From the NCBI GenBank assembly GCA_023846275.1, contig CM043875.1, positions 21,518,593 to 21,582,592 on the forward strand: 64,000 bases of DNA, in the 5' to 3' direction. This document shows, piece by piece, positions 52,311 to 63,720 of this stretch. A program made the translations under genes and the position numbers. This stretch comes from Vanilla planifolia. Its lineage: Eukaryota > Streptophyta > Magnoliopsida > Asparagales > Orchidaceae. Position 1 is the stretch's first letter, and each line of letters starts with the position of its first letter. The notes beneath the pieces were generated by a model, which was not told the origin of the DNA, ran no database searches, and worked only from the letters and a program-made list of their open reading frames with translations.

Positions 52311-53986
52311 TGACATAGGAACATCTAATGTTAACTCACAAATACAAACCCACTTGTATCGTACCAGTTCTATTCAAACTCAAAGTCATAATTAAGATGA
52401 ATCTTTTTTTATTAGTCATGTTATCAATCATAAGGATTGATTAAATCACTCTACTTTTTGCTATGCATATCTTTGTTATTGTTGCTTTTTTTTATTCAAG
52501 AAAACTTTTTAGTAAAATATGTCATCATTGATGTCGTTTCTTATGCTTGCTTTGTTATTCATCTGTCATCACCTAGTCATCCTTTCAACCATCCCACAAG
52601 TCTATTAATGCAAAATTTGTTAAAAATTTCTTTAAAAATATCATAAAATCAAGCTTTTGGTTGTTTCCATAGCTGTCTACTGCCATACTACTATCATCAA
52701 CTACCATTACCATAGTCCACATCTACCCGCTCAACCATGTGCCCACATTGACTCATTGAACCTTGTTGATCTAACCTATGCTAACCTGTCACCCATGATG
52801 ACCTGCACTATTCGACCCAATGTCAAACGAGCCAACCCAGCAGCCTTTTTTGACCCACATTGTTCTGCTTGACCCATGCTTACCCAAAAATTGAACCAAA
52901 AGCATCGTGCCCTACGCCTGTGTTGAACTATCACACTGTCTATCATTTTGCTACCTGTCATTTCACCACATGTCATTACCATCATCTAAACATCATGGCT
53001 TATTTGATAATTACTTAATTTGATTAATTTTACAACTTTTTAAGTTATGTTTATTTAGAATTTTTTATAATTTATGTTAGCTTTTGAAATTTTTAAATAT
53101 CATTTAGAATTTCAAAAAATGTGTCCTTTTGTATTTTTAAATATCCTTTTCTATTTATAGATTTATAAATTACTAATGTAACCTAGAGATCTCTATAAAT
53201 AAGGATTCTCATCATGTTCTATAGAATAAAGATGAATATTTTTTAATGAAAATTTCTCTTATTTATACATTTCTATTTTTATGAGAAAAGAGTGTGCACC
53301 CAACTATGGTTGGAGAGATTCCAACTTTCCCTCTCTTTGTGAGACATAAAGATTGAAAATAAGAGACCTTTCATTGAGAGAGTTGATAACCAAATAAATT
53401 CTTATTTCCTTCAACATCCTCAAGTCTTCACCCACCCTTTTAATCTATTAATAAACCACCAAACTGCTAGCCTCCTTAATAAGGCTCTAATTCCTAGCCT
53501 ATCATCTTATTTCCCCTTTAGCAAAGCTTTCTCACTACCCAACCACCATCCCATTGCCCTTTTTTATCTTTGGTACTCCATATGCCAACTCTAATGGAAG
53601 TACAAGACATCATCACCAAAAGATGATACATTCTTTCAATAATTTTTATTTTCTAGATAATAATCTAATATTAAAGTTACTCTTTTTTCTATTTAAGTAC
53701 TCTACATAGAGTTTATCTTAAATTTTCTATCTTATATGTGTAAAATTAGATGTGAAAAAACTACTTAGTATATGTTTAACACTTAATATGTTGTCACCTA
53801 CTCTATTTAATAATCTATGTTACAACTTTGGAGTTTAATCTTTGAATAATTTTAAAATGCTATATATTTTATTTAACTTTAATTAGTATATTATATATTT
53901 TAATATTATTTAATAATTTATTAAGCATCTTTTGTATTGTAGAACCTAAATAAGAACCTTGTAAAAGTCTAATTTTTTCTGCATCA
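52311..53986 (+). repeat. 5' LTR of the nested chromovirus
   Basis: Pairs with 58037-59695. A 36-base block starting TTAAATTTTCTATC is identical at about 53719 and 59423; other parts differ substantially. Short open frames at 52437-52985 are within the LTR and are not genes. Confidence 0.88.
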
Positions 53987-53990
53987 ACTT

Positions 53991-54004
53991 TGGTATCAAA
54001 GAGC
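53991..54004 (+). other. Primer-binding site, initiator tRNA-Met type
   Basis: TGGTATCAAAGAGC, two extra bases relative to TGGTATCAGAGC, four bases after the LTR end. Confidence 0.85.
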
Positions 54005-54935
54005 ATGGTTTTCTGCTTGATATAAAAAATATATTTCTTTTTGTATAGTGTATCTACTAAAAAACTCTTAGTTGATTTTGGATAAATAATACCTTAAGAG
54101 GTGGTATGAATGTAGTGATACATGACTCCCCACCACCTTTCTTGGAACCATTTGTTTATATAGGAGGTTGTTTAGCATAAGTCACGCCCTAATCATTTAT
54201 CATTTTCTTAGAAGCACACCTTATCTACTTTGGTAGTCTACAGTTGTAGTCACTTTACTCTTCTAATTTTTTTAAAAAAATAACTATAAAAAATAAGATA
54301 TCTCACATTATTTTCCTTTCTTATATCCTTTTATACGAAAAATCTCTGCGTGACCACAAGGTATGATAGGTCTTATCAAATGATAAATCAAAGTTAAGAA
54401 TCAATCCAAAACTAAAAACAAAACTTAAAACCTAGACCTCATACTAGAAATATCTTGATTAATAGCCTAACTCACCTAGATGATTTCAAATCCTCTTAAA
54501 TTAATAGCATAAACCAAATCTTAGAAGAGAAAGAGATAATAAGAGAAGAATTTTCATACCTAATGGCCTAAAAAAAGAAAATCTTAAGAGACAAAAAAAT
54601 CATAGAAGACATGATGATCCTTCTAATGAATCCAACCAAGACCATAGGAGAAATCATGATTATAAAAAAAGAAATAAACTTTTTTATGAGTCAAACTAAA
54701 ATGATGATCTAGATATGTTTAGTAAGGAGGAAAGAAAGAAAGAGCACATATCTATGATGTAAGACTAAATGCTCTAACTTTTGATGATAATTCTGATTCT
54801 AAGGATTGCATAGATTAATAAACTAGTATGGGTAAGAACACTGAGTAAGAATTAGAAAATTTAAAAAATTTTGTAGTTTCAATGGTTAAGTGAATGTTTA
54901 CAACCCCACTACTATAGCATGATTGGAGGTGCACC
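54005..54935 (+). pseudogene. Eroded gag region of the nested chromovirus
   Basis: Between primer site and protease, only about 0.9 kb, shorter than a normal gag. Around 54520-54720 the translation is rich in Arg, Lys and Glu, as in the basic segment near the nucleocapsid. At 54750-54805 YDVRLNALTFDDNSDSKD resembles the acidic linker before protease. No zinc knuckle survives. Confidence 0.5.
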
Positions 54936-57900
54936 AACATCTTTAGTACTGACATAAAAATTAAGGAACAACTATATAAGATGATCATAGATAATGGTAG
55001 TTACATTAATTCTATATCTCTTAAGATTGTTAAGAAAATAGAAGCTTCTCTATTGAAACAGCCAAACCCTTACTTAGTTACATGGATATATAAAATCTTT
55101 ATGCTTATTAAGCAATGATGTTATGTACCCTTAAAATTAGGTAAGTGTAGTGACAACATTTTATGCAATGTCATATCTATGCAATTAGGTCATCTTATCT
55201 TTAAAAGACTATGGCTTCTTGATAGTGATGTGACTTTGAAAGGTAAAGTTAACAAGTGTTCTTTCGTTCATGAGAGAAAGACCATCACATTATATCTTAC
55301 CCTATCTCATGAGAAACTCCAACCACTTAAATCTAGCAAATCTATAGAAAGTTTTAATCTTATGAATAAAAAAAGAGAAAAGAAAAGAATTTGAGTTTGA
55401 TCAAACTATCTCAGGTTAGGAAGACCCTTAATCAAATAGACTTAGCTTGGTTTCTTATAACTAAGAAGTTTGCCACCAACTTACCAAACCCACCACATAC
55501 AAGTATTATTGAATCAATGTTTTAATATTTTCCTAGATGATTTACCCAACACATTAACTCTCATGTAGAACATACAACACATGATTGATCTAGTTCCTGA
55601 GGTGAGCCTACCTAAGCTTTCCTACTATATGTTAGTCCAAGAGGTTCATACTAAGCTCGTTAAGTAGGAGACCTACTTAAAAAGGATTAGTCCATGTGTT
55701 GTCCCCACACTTTTAGAATCCAAAATGAATGAAACATAGAAGATGTGTGTCAAAAGTCTAGCAATTAATAAAAACATAATAAAATATAGGTTTTTTATTC
55801 CCTAATTAGATGACCTCTTAGATCAGATGTTAAGTGCCACCATAGTTCCTAAGATAGATATAAATAGTGGTTACCACCAAGTACAATTAAGATGAGAGGT
55901 GAATGGAAGAGAACATTTAAGACTAAAGATGTTTTGTATGAATTATTAGTGATTCCATTTGAGTTATTAAACCCACTAAATACATTCATGAGATTAATGA
56001 CCTTATTCTAAAACCATACCTAGGATAATTTATTATAATATATTTTGATGATATTTTAATCTATAATAAGTCTATTGAGGATCATATAGACTATTTGCAC
56101 AAATTAAGTAGTACTTCAAAAAAGGAACACTTATTTACCAATCTAAAGAAATGTGAATTTTTCACACTCGAGACTACCTTCTTAAAGTATATATTTTCTC
56201 CTAAAGTGTTGTCTGTCGACCATAGAAAAGTCATGATAATTACAGAGTGGCTCACTCTTAAAATAATTCATGAAAAAAGAAGCTTCCATGGTTTGTCCAC
56301 CTTTTATCAATGATTTATTAGATATTTTAGTCTACTGCCTCACCAATTATTGGTTGTAATAAATTTGGTAAATTTACTTGGATTAAATCTATAGACCTAG
56401 CCCTTGAAAAGGTAAAAAGGGCTATGACTAAGGCACCCTTTCTAAAATTGGCCAATTTTTTAATTACATTTGAGATTACATGAGATGCATCAGTTAAGAT
56501 AGGTGGTATCCTTAGTCAAGGTAAATATCCTATTATCTTCTTTAGTAAGAAACTTAATGATAATAAAAAGAAGTATTCTACATATGAAAAGGAACTATAT
56601 GTCATATTTTAATCTTTAAGATATTCAAGACATTAGTTATTATCTAAAGAATTTATCCTATACTCTAACCATAAGGTGCTTAGGTTCCTAAATTCTTAAT
56701 GATCCATTAATCATAGGCTTATCAAATGATTTGAGTACATCCATGAGTATACATTTGTTATTAAAGATTTTTTTAATTTAGGAAATACATACTAGAAGAT
56801 TATCTAATCATTTTGGAAGAAATAAAACTTTTAGAGATGTCTCAAAAAGATTTTATTAGCCTAGAATGACATGTCATATTATATATATTGTAGCCCAATG
56901 TCATACATGCACAACAACAAAATCTCCAAATATATGCCAAGGACCTTATATTCTACTAAGTTACTTGAAAAGTCATAGGACCACATTAGTATGGATTTTA
57001 TAATTAGATTACTTAAGACCCCATCTAGGCATGACTCTATCCTTATGATCATTGATCACTTCTCTAAAATGGCTCATTTTATCTTGTATCATAAGACCTC
57101 AAATGCTACCCATGTTAATAAGGTTTTTTTTAATGAAATAATTAAATTACATGATGGTCTCTAATTTACATATAAGATTTACTAGTTATTTTTGGAAGAC
57201 CTTAGGATTAAGCTAAAAGTTTCTTCAATTTAGCATCCACAAATGGACGGACAAATGGAAGTAGTAAATCATAGTTTACAAAATCTTCTTCATTGCTTAA
57301 TAAGGGACCAACGTAAGCTTTTAGATCAACTATTATCACAAGCTAAATTTGTACAAAATAATTCATTGAATCGTAGTATTGGTCAAAGTCCCTTCAAAAT
57401 TTATCATAATAATAAGCCAATGTCTCTTATTTATCTTATTCTCTTACTAGTTGACTTTTAAACTTTTGCATCTACTTCTTTGTTTTCCCTTCATACCTCT
57501 TCATTACATAAAGCACTACCTAAAAATAATCTAAATAATAAAAGATACATGAAATTAATAAATCTTCATGAAAGGTTAAGGAATTTTATAAAGATGATTA
57601 TGTAATGATTAGAGTTAAGCCAAATTGGTTCCCTCCTAAAGCTTATAAGAAATTACAAGTGCATAGAGCTAAACCTTCTAGAATTATTCGATAACTAGGA
57701 ACTAATGCATATATATTGGATTTGCTAGAAGTGTATGAGATTTGTGTAGCATTTAATGTTAAAGATTTAGTCCCATATTAAGCACCATATCTAATACCTA
57801 ATGAGCCATTTGAGAGTAACTAAGGAAAATATGGAGAAAATTTTAGATTATGAGATAATTCTAACAAAACATTATGTACTTAGAATATTCTTAGTTTGTT

Positions 57901-57960
57901 GGAAGGGCAAGCCTCTAACTAAAAACTCTTAGTTTACTTATGATGACCTACACCATATCA
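54936..57960 (+). pseudogene. Chromovirus pol relic: PR, RT, RNase H, IN, chromodomain
   Basis: Protease: MIIDNGSYIN at 54981 (D-N-G where D-S/G-G is usual), continuing to LGHLIFKRLWLLD near 55180, matching ....[25 protein letters not shown] near 55845-55893, [15 protein letters not shown] near 55950-55995, and YFDD at 56041-56052. RNase H: DASVKIGGILSQ from 56484 and FFSKKLN...KKYSTYEKEL near 56540-56600; a stop replaces the residue before DAS. Integrase: FRDVSKRFY near 56830, CHTC near 56905, MDF at 56991, HDS then IIDHFSKMAHF to 57080, HPQMDGQMEVVNHSLQNLL from 57235; the second catalytic Asp region (SDRD) is not recognisable. Chromodomain-like end at 57837-57952: KILDYEII...Y.LRIFLVCWKGKPL. 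Numerous stops and frameshifts interrupt it. Confidence 0.88.
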
Positions 57961-58026
57961 CATCACACATGTTATAGTACTATTGTACCCATCACTCTGA
58001 TACCATCGAGCAAAGCTCTCTTCCAC

Positions 58027-58036
58027 TTTGGGAGGA
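58027..58036 (+). other. Polypurine tract
   Basis: TTTGGGAGGA (approximately 58027-58036) directly abuts the right LTR start TGACATAG. Confidence 0.8.
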
Positions 58037-59695
58037 TGACATAGAAGCGTCTAATATTAGCTCACAAACGCACCCCTGCTAGCATCTCACCAGGCTCATT
58101 CAAACTGGGAGCTATACTCGAACTAAATCTTATTTTGATGAGTTAACTTTATCAACCATAGGGGTTGACTACAGTATTCTATTTTTCTTGATATTTATCT
58201 TCACTATTTTGCTCTTTTTGTCCAAGCATATTTTGTAGTAAAATATGTTATCATCAACATCATTTCTTATGTGGTTTATTAGTCATTCGCCATCACTTAA
58301 TCATCTCTTCAACTATCTTATAAGCCTACCAGTGCAAAATAAGATTCAGATTCTCTTCTTAAAAGAGCTTAAAATTAAGGTTTTGGCTGTTACTACCACT
58401 ATCTACTATAGTCTACCATCATACTGCCACCTTCAGGTACTATTACTATAGCCTACATAGATTCACATGCCTATATGATCTACATTGATGCATCAAACCT
58501 GGTTGTGTTCAACCCATGCCAACCCATCACTAGTGATGACCCAATTTATCCGATCTGACCCCCATCAAATATGCTAACTTGTGATGTTCTGTCTGACCCA
58601 TGCCTACCATAAATTGACTGAAAGCATTACATCCTTCAGCTATGTCACACTGATTGCATCGCCTGCTTTTTCACCACCTAACATTTTGTTGCCCACCATT
58701 ACTACCACCCAAACTCACATGTTTGAGAACTACTTAATTAAATAAATTTTATAACTTTTTATTTAATTTTATTCAAAATGTTTCTTTTATAATTTCTAAC
58801 TTTTAGAATTTTATTGTCTTTTAGAATTCCAAAGTGCACCTTTAATATTTTTAAATATCTTTTTATATTTTTAGAATAATAAATTATTGATGTAACCTAT
58901 GGTCTCTAAAAATAGGATACTCATCAGGTTGTATAGGATGAAGATGAATATTTTCGAATAAAAACTTCTCTTATTTATATGCTTTTATATTTTTGAGCAA
59001 AGAGCATTTATCCAACTCTGGTTAAAGAGATTTCATCTTCTTCTTCCCTTATAAGGACAAAGATCAAAGGTGAGAGACCTTCCACTAGGAGAGTCGACAG
59101 CCAAACAAATTCTTGCTTTCTCCAACACGTTCAAATCTTCACCTATCCTTTCACTCTCTCAATCAAACCACCACTCTCCTCAATAAAGCTCCAAATACTA
59201 GCCTACCATCTTGTTATTCTTTAACCAAGCTTTCTCACTAACCAAAACCACCAGCTTATTACACTTTTCCATCTTTAGTTCTTGACATACCAACGTCAAC
59301 GAAACTACAAGACATCGACACCAAAAAAAGGTGGACTCTTTCTACAACTTTTATTTTTAAGGTAGTAATTTAAAATCAAATTTTTGTTTCTTCTATTAAA
59401 GTAATTCACATAGAGTTTGTCTTAAATTTTCTATCTTATATGTGTAAAATTAGATGTTATAAAAACTTTTCAATAAGACAATGCTTAACATTTAGTATGG
59501 TGTCACTTACTCTACTTAATAATATATGCTATAATTTTAGATGCCAATGTTTAAATAATTTTAAAATATCACATATGCCACTTAACCCTAATTAGTATAT
59601 AGTATCAATTAATACTCTCTAATAACCTTTTGAGCATCTCTAATACTATAGGCTCCAAATTAGGCTTTGGTAGGAGTTTAATTTATCCTGAATCA
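58037..59695 (+). repeat. 3' LTR of the nested chromovirus
   Basis: Starts TGACATAGAAGCG, ends CCTGAATCA; collinear with the left LTR, including the TC(T)AATATTAGCTCACAAAC block near its start. Confidence 0.88.
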
Positions 59696-60211
59696 CCAAC
59701 GAACACAAACTTACAAAGATTTGATTAGAACATTAGCTTTCATAGTATGAGATAAAGATATAAGTAATATTATAAGTAATCTAATAGATTATCAAGAAAA
59801 GGTACTAGGTAATCTAAAAACATGTAATGCAAAATGTTCAATGGAATCGATCTTTGAATTCTTTCTTGATTTCTCTTAATAAAAAAGATGTCACAACAAA
59901 GATTTTCTTCTTAGCAAGTTTCTCTCACAAAATTTATCCAATTTATAATAGCAATATTGCTCTTTCTAGCTCAATCTTCTCATCTTTTTCTTCATCATCT
60001 ATTTTTTATGTTTTTGAGGTTTATTTATACTATATAATTTTTACAATCTTTAAAGGAAAGTTATAAGACTAATTTTGTAAGGCATGTTTGTACTAGCTAT
60101 TATGAAACTTCTATGTCATTCACCCTATTTGATCACTAGATTATGTTATTTCTCATACATATAATTTATTGTTTATACTATCTATTATAACATTATGTAC
60201 CATATGAAGCA
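59696..60211 (-). repeat. Copia LTR, right half, after nested insertion
   Basis: Resumes the host LTR: ACACAAACTTACAAAGATTTG corresponds to copy A at about 1939-1960 and copy B at about 15049-15070. Continues through AAAAAAGATGTCACAACAAAG and ends ...CATATGAAGCA. Together with 51858-52310 the LTR is about 969 bp. Open frame 59827-60066 is chance. Confidence 0.7.
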
Positions 60212-60888
60212 TGTTGATTCCATGAGGTTTGACATTTACAAAACCAAGCTTATGTTAACTAATGTGTGATTTAGTTCTTGTTGTTGTATGTGAAAGAACA
60301 AGGAACATATTTTGGAGCAAAATGAAGTTTAATGTCTTTCCTTAAGGTTGTGGCTCAACTTATAGACTTGGAGTCATGTGACAAGCTCCTCATGTTGTGG
60401 CTAAAGCATTTGGAGCTTCATATTCCCCACATTACTTTGGTAGAATGTTTAACCTTTACCATTGATGATAGCTTTTATTTTTCATTACTCATGCATGCAT
60501 TCTAGCTATACCTTATCTTCTTAAGTATTAAGTCCTATAAACTATATCTTGTTAGTTATTAACTTCTTTTGAGTTGTTACTATTGGTGGCTCCTTTAAGC
60601 AACTTTGTATGATCTATCCCTACTTATTATAGTGAAAGGGAGTGATGTTTCATGGAAGCCTAGTTGATCAGTGGAGAGTAGACACATAGGCATGGGTTAG
60701 ACCGAACCACATAAAAATTTAGTTGCAACTTCTTTACTTGGTCTTACTTATTTTTGTTTGAAAACTATTTTTACAACAATAGTTTTTATGATAAGAGAAG
60801 TTTTTAAAGTGTTATTACTTATTCAATTCTTTTTTAAATATACAATTCACTCCTCTCTTGTATGATCCATTCCTTTATAAGCTCAACA
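60212..60888 (+). repeat. 5' LTR of a plus-strand SIRE-type copia element
   Basis: Begins TGTTGATTCC and soon TTTGACATTTACAAAACCAAG, then TTAACTAATGTGTGATTTAG, like the start of SIRE-type LTRs. Near the end it has ACAATTCACTCCTCTCTTGT and closes ...GCTCAACA next to the primer site. It starts exactly where the minus-oriented LTR ends. The partner LTR lies outside the window, so the start is less secure than the end. Confidence 0.65.
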
Positions 60889-60890
60889 AG

Positions 60891-60902
60891 TGGTATTAGA
60901 AT
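60891..60902 (+). other. Primer-binding site, initiator tRNA-Met type
   Basis: TGGTATTAGAAT two bases after the LTR end (...CAACA AG); the standard is TGGTATCAGAGC. Confidence 0.75.
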
Positions 60903-62060
60903 AGGTTGTATTAAAGAAAGAAATTTTTGAAAGAAAATCCATCGTTTGTTCTTTGGAGTGTGTTATGAATTGCACACAATCAAATTTAACATTATGGATT
61001 GTCTAACTTTGTTTGTTGGGAAGCATTTTTCTAAATGAAATAATTCATTTGAAACCTTTATTCAAAATATAGATCATGACTTTATTTGAATAGCTATATA
61101 GCATTTCTAATGAATCAAAGGAGAGATTTAGAATTTTAGCACAACTAAATATTAGAGGGTCAAATTATTCATATTATTGTTATATCTCAAGGTAATTGCA
61201 TAAAAATTGTCCTTAACATACATGTCTTGAGATTATATAAAAATTTGATATATTGCACAATAATAAGAAATCTAAAGTCTTTGATGATAACAAGAAGGAA
61301 ATGAAGAAGCAAAAGAAAAAAGCAAAGAATTGTAATGTGTATTCAAGTACTTTTGAGTTATGTATCTCAGTCAAAGTTGCGTAATTTTCTTCTTATTTTA
61401 TAGATGATTTTGTTTCTAATTTAAGAGATGATTCATCTAATTGTTTTGAAAAACAAACTCATGAGCACAAAAAGTTAATTAATACATATGTTTCCTTTAG
61501 AAAGAATTACATTAATCAAGAGAAAATCATATGAGAACTAAAAAAACAATGTGATTCTCTTAAAGATGAAAATATGTCTCTGATTGAGAAAATGAATATT
61601 CACATTGCTTCAATCACAAGCTTGCGAAAATCTAATAATTTTGTACTATCTAAGCATGTTTCATGTATCCAATCTCTAAAAGTTGAAAATGAAGTGTTGA
61701 AGGCTAAAAATAGTGATTAAGAAAGAAACCAATTAAGGTTTCCATGATTGATAAGGAATTAAGCCATCTTAAAGTTTGTTTTGTTCCTATTCTCATTCAC
61801 ATCCTTCTATTATTTCTCATTTACATGAAGATAATGAACTATGAGTATGTACATCCACATGCATGATAAAACTCACATAACCTCTTTGCATGCAATATAT
61901 TTTCGTTCATCGAATGTTTAATGTAATTATTGTTATAAATTTGGTCACATATTAATTGTGTTACTAAAAAACTCATATGTCTAAAAATAAATAGTTGTGG
62001 ATCCCTAAAGGTAGATTTGTGTGCATAAGAACTACAAATCCTTTCCTTAACACACTACCA
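60903..62060 (+). pseudogene. Copia gag relic, SIRE-type
   Basis: Plus strand, broken by stops. 61265-61720 encodes a Lys-rich then coiled-coil-like segment (KSKVFDDNKKEMKKQKKK-type, later ENMSLIEKMNIHIASITSL). At 61922-61948 CNYCYKFGH is the first two-thirds of a zinc knuckle; the last Cys is now out of frame by one base (TGT at about 61956). At 61998-62012 WIPKG matches the VWVPKG motif that closes the gag region in SIRE-like elements. No protease or integrase follows in the expected place. Confidence 0.65.
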
Positions 62061-63250
62061 ACAATTGTGAACTCTTGAGATGGTGTAGTTTGCCAAAATT
62101 AATGCTTAAGTGTTATGCAAGTGTGTCTTAAAAATCAAAATCTATGGAGAAAAAACTTGACTTGTGAGCTTTGTTTGAAGCTCACTTTTAAGAATCTATG
62201 TTGACTAGATTAAGTAAAAGTGAACCATTCCTATTAAAATCAACCAAAAACATGTATATGTAGCATATGTAAAGGAGGATAAAGGATAAGGAACATCCTA
62301 TGTTACTTGATGAGATTAGATATGAAAGCACTATCAGATAGACTTGATGAAAAAGGTTCCATCTATATAAAAATATTGAATAACTATTATTCTATGAAAT
62401 GAGGATGATTTAGAGGATTTTGGTTCAAATAAATTAAAATCATGATGTGCTTTTGTATGCTTTTTAAGTAAGAAGCTAAAATCACCATATGATATGCACA
62501 AATATAACCATTCATACATGTATGACCCTTCTATTGTACAAGCACAAACCAGTTGTTGTCACATGGAATATGGGTTGCTATGTGATACACTTTGTACACA
62601 TATGAGTAGCTCATTATACAAGTACGACCCTTTTTGTGCTAATGGTTGTCCAAATAAATCTCTAATTAGTTTAGTACCATATTATTAAATGACAAATACA
62701 ATGTAACTAAGGAAGAAGATGTGTATGATTATAAAACTAAAACAATTAGTCTCCCAAAGTACTATGATGAAATATAGACCATCAAAAATACATGTTGAGC
62801 ATAGATTGGGCTAATACAATTATGAAACCATAATAATATGATTCAAGTACCTTAGTTAACATTAGTAGATAATTAGAGAAATCCCATTTAGCTATGTATG
62901 ATCCCTTGATCTTACACGTATGATGGTTCTATTAAAGGTCCTTTCACTTGAGTCTCAAGGCAAAGATTACATCATCTAGTACAAATGATTTGTTCGTACA
63001 AGTGCAATATCCTTAAGTATGTATAGACCTCATTTTGATAAGACATTTTGTCCAAAATTTTGTAACTACATTTAAATGGTAAAATAGACATGAATAGTGC
63101 TTAATAACAACTTAAATCATTCTATTAATGTCAATGTCATAACCAATCTCTTCCTAGCCATCATCATAGAAAAGTATGTTATGTTAGTTACTATATACCC
63201 ATTGCACATAGTTTATGTGTTTATTACATGCATGCTGCTAGTCATTTGTA
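62061..63250 (+). other. Unassigned downstream part of copia element
   Basis: AT-rich, with recurring TACAAGTACGACC / TACATGTATGACCC-type words around 62510-62640 and 63000. A Cys- and Tyr-rich open stretch (62494-62688) reflects these recurrences and is not a recognised protein. Where protease and integrase should be, none is visible. Confidence 0.35.
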
Positions 63251-63720
63251 GTTGCATTTAACTCATAAAATTAATAAACTTCCAAGGACTAAGAAATATA
63301 TGCCTAAAAAAACTCTTCCTTCAATGAGCTACAAATTTAATGAAATTTTGTTTAGATCAAAAGCAGATGTTAAGACTCATAAGCTCATAAAACATTGTAG
63401 TATGAATATTCCAAAGCCCCTCATAGTAGAACTTGATTTCAAACCTAATGAAAAAATTATCTTCTACTTTTCTAGAATGAGCTTAGATGATTCCTTGTAG
63501 ATTAGTCGCCACTTTAATGGAAACATGATAAAGTAAATTTATTGCAATTTAGACATTATGAAAGACATTACCACAACCAAATCCTACTTGTGTGAGACTG
63601 AACTTGAAATTAATAAGGGAGATTTGAATAGTTTCTTCAACATACCTTTCTTCAGATTGAGTCGATGAATCCCTTCATTTGATTGGAAGGAAGTTAATAA
63701 AGTTTTTTGCAACTCCTAAA
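63251..63720 (+). pseudogene. Possible plant transposon-associated domain relic
   Basis: An open stretch 63252-63500 (LPRTKKYMPKKTLPS…KFNEILFRSKADVKTHKL…) continues, after a stop, in the same frame as SRHFNGNMIK, YCNLDIMKDITTTK, ETELEINKGDLNSFFNIPFF and PSFDWKEVNK. The pattern NL......K.Y..G..i.l....l...l.IP, then W.EVN, resembles the 'putative plant transposon protein' domain found next to some plant retrotransposon ORFs (Pfam PF20167 as I recall it). I am not sure of the match. Three in-frame stops within about 157 codons indicate decay. Confidence 0.35.

Larger units (their letters stand above)
52311..59695 (+). mobile_element. Complete but dead chromovirus (Ty3/gypsy), CRM-like
   Basis: 7,385 bp, plus orientation. 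LTRs 52311-53986 (1,676 bp) and 58037-59695 (1,659 bp) both start TGACATAG and end ATCA. The left LTR is followed by TTGGTATCAAAGAGC (primer site); the right LTR is preceded by TTTGGGAGGA. Pol relics occur in the order protease, RT, RNase H, integrase, chromodomain-like, as in chromoviruses. It is inserted in a copia LTR: flanks GCAAT and CCAAC are a degraded 5-bp duplication (3 of 5 identical), and removing the element restores the sequence seen in the two other LTR copies. The protease, integrase (MDF...L..T...HDS.......DHFSKMAHF) and the ACTTTGGGAGGATGA-type purine tract are most like the CRM clade; the clade call is inference. Many stops show it is inactive. Confidence 0.9.

Noticed and set aside
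52437..52985. Three 69-71 codon frames
   Set aside because: They lie inside the chromovirus 5' LTR and are not shared with the equivalent part of the 3' LTR.
62334..62688. Cys-rich short frame resembling a secreted peptide
   Set aside because: Its residues come from recurring TACAAGTACGACC-type DNA words; no signal peptide and no regular cysteine spacing.
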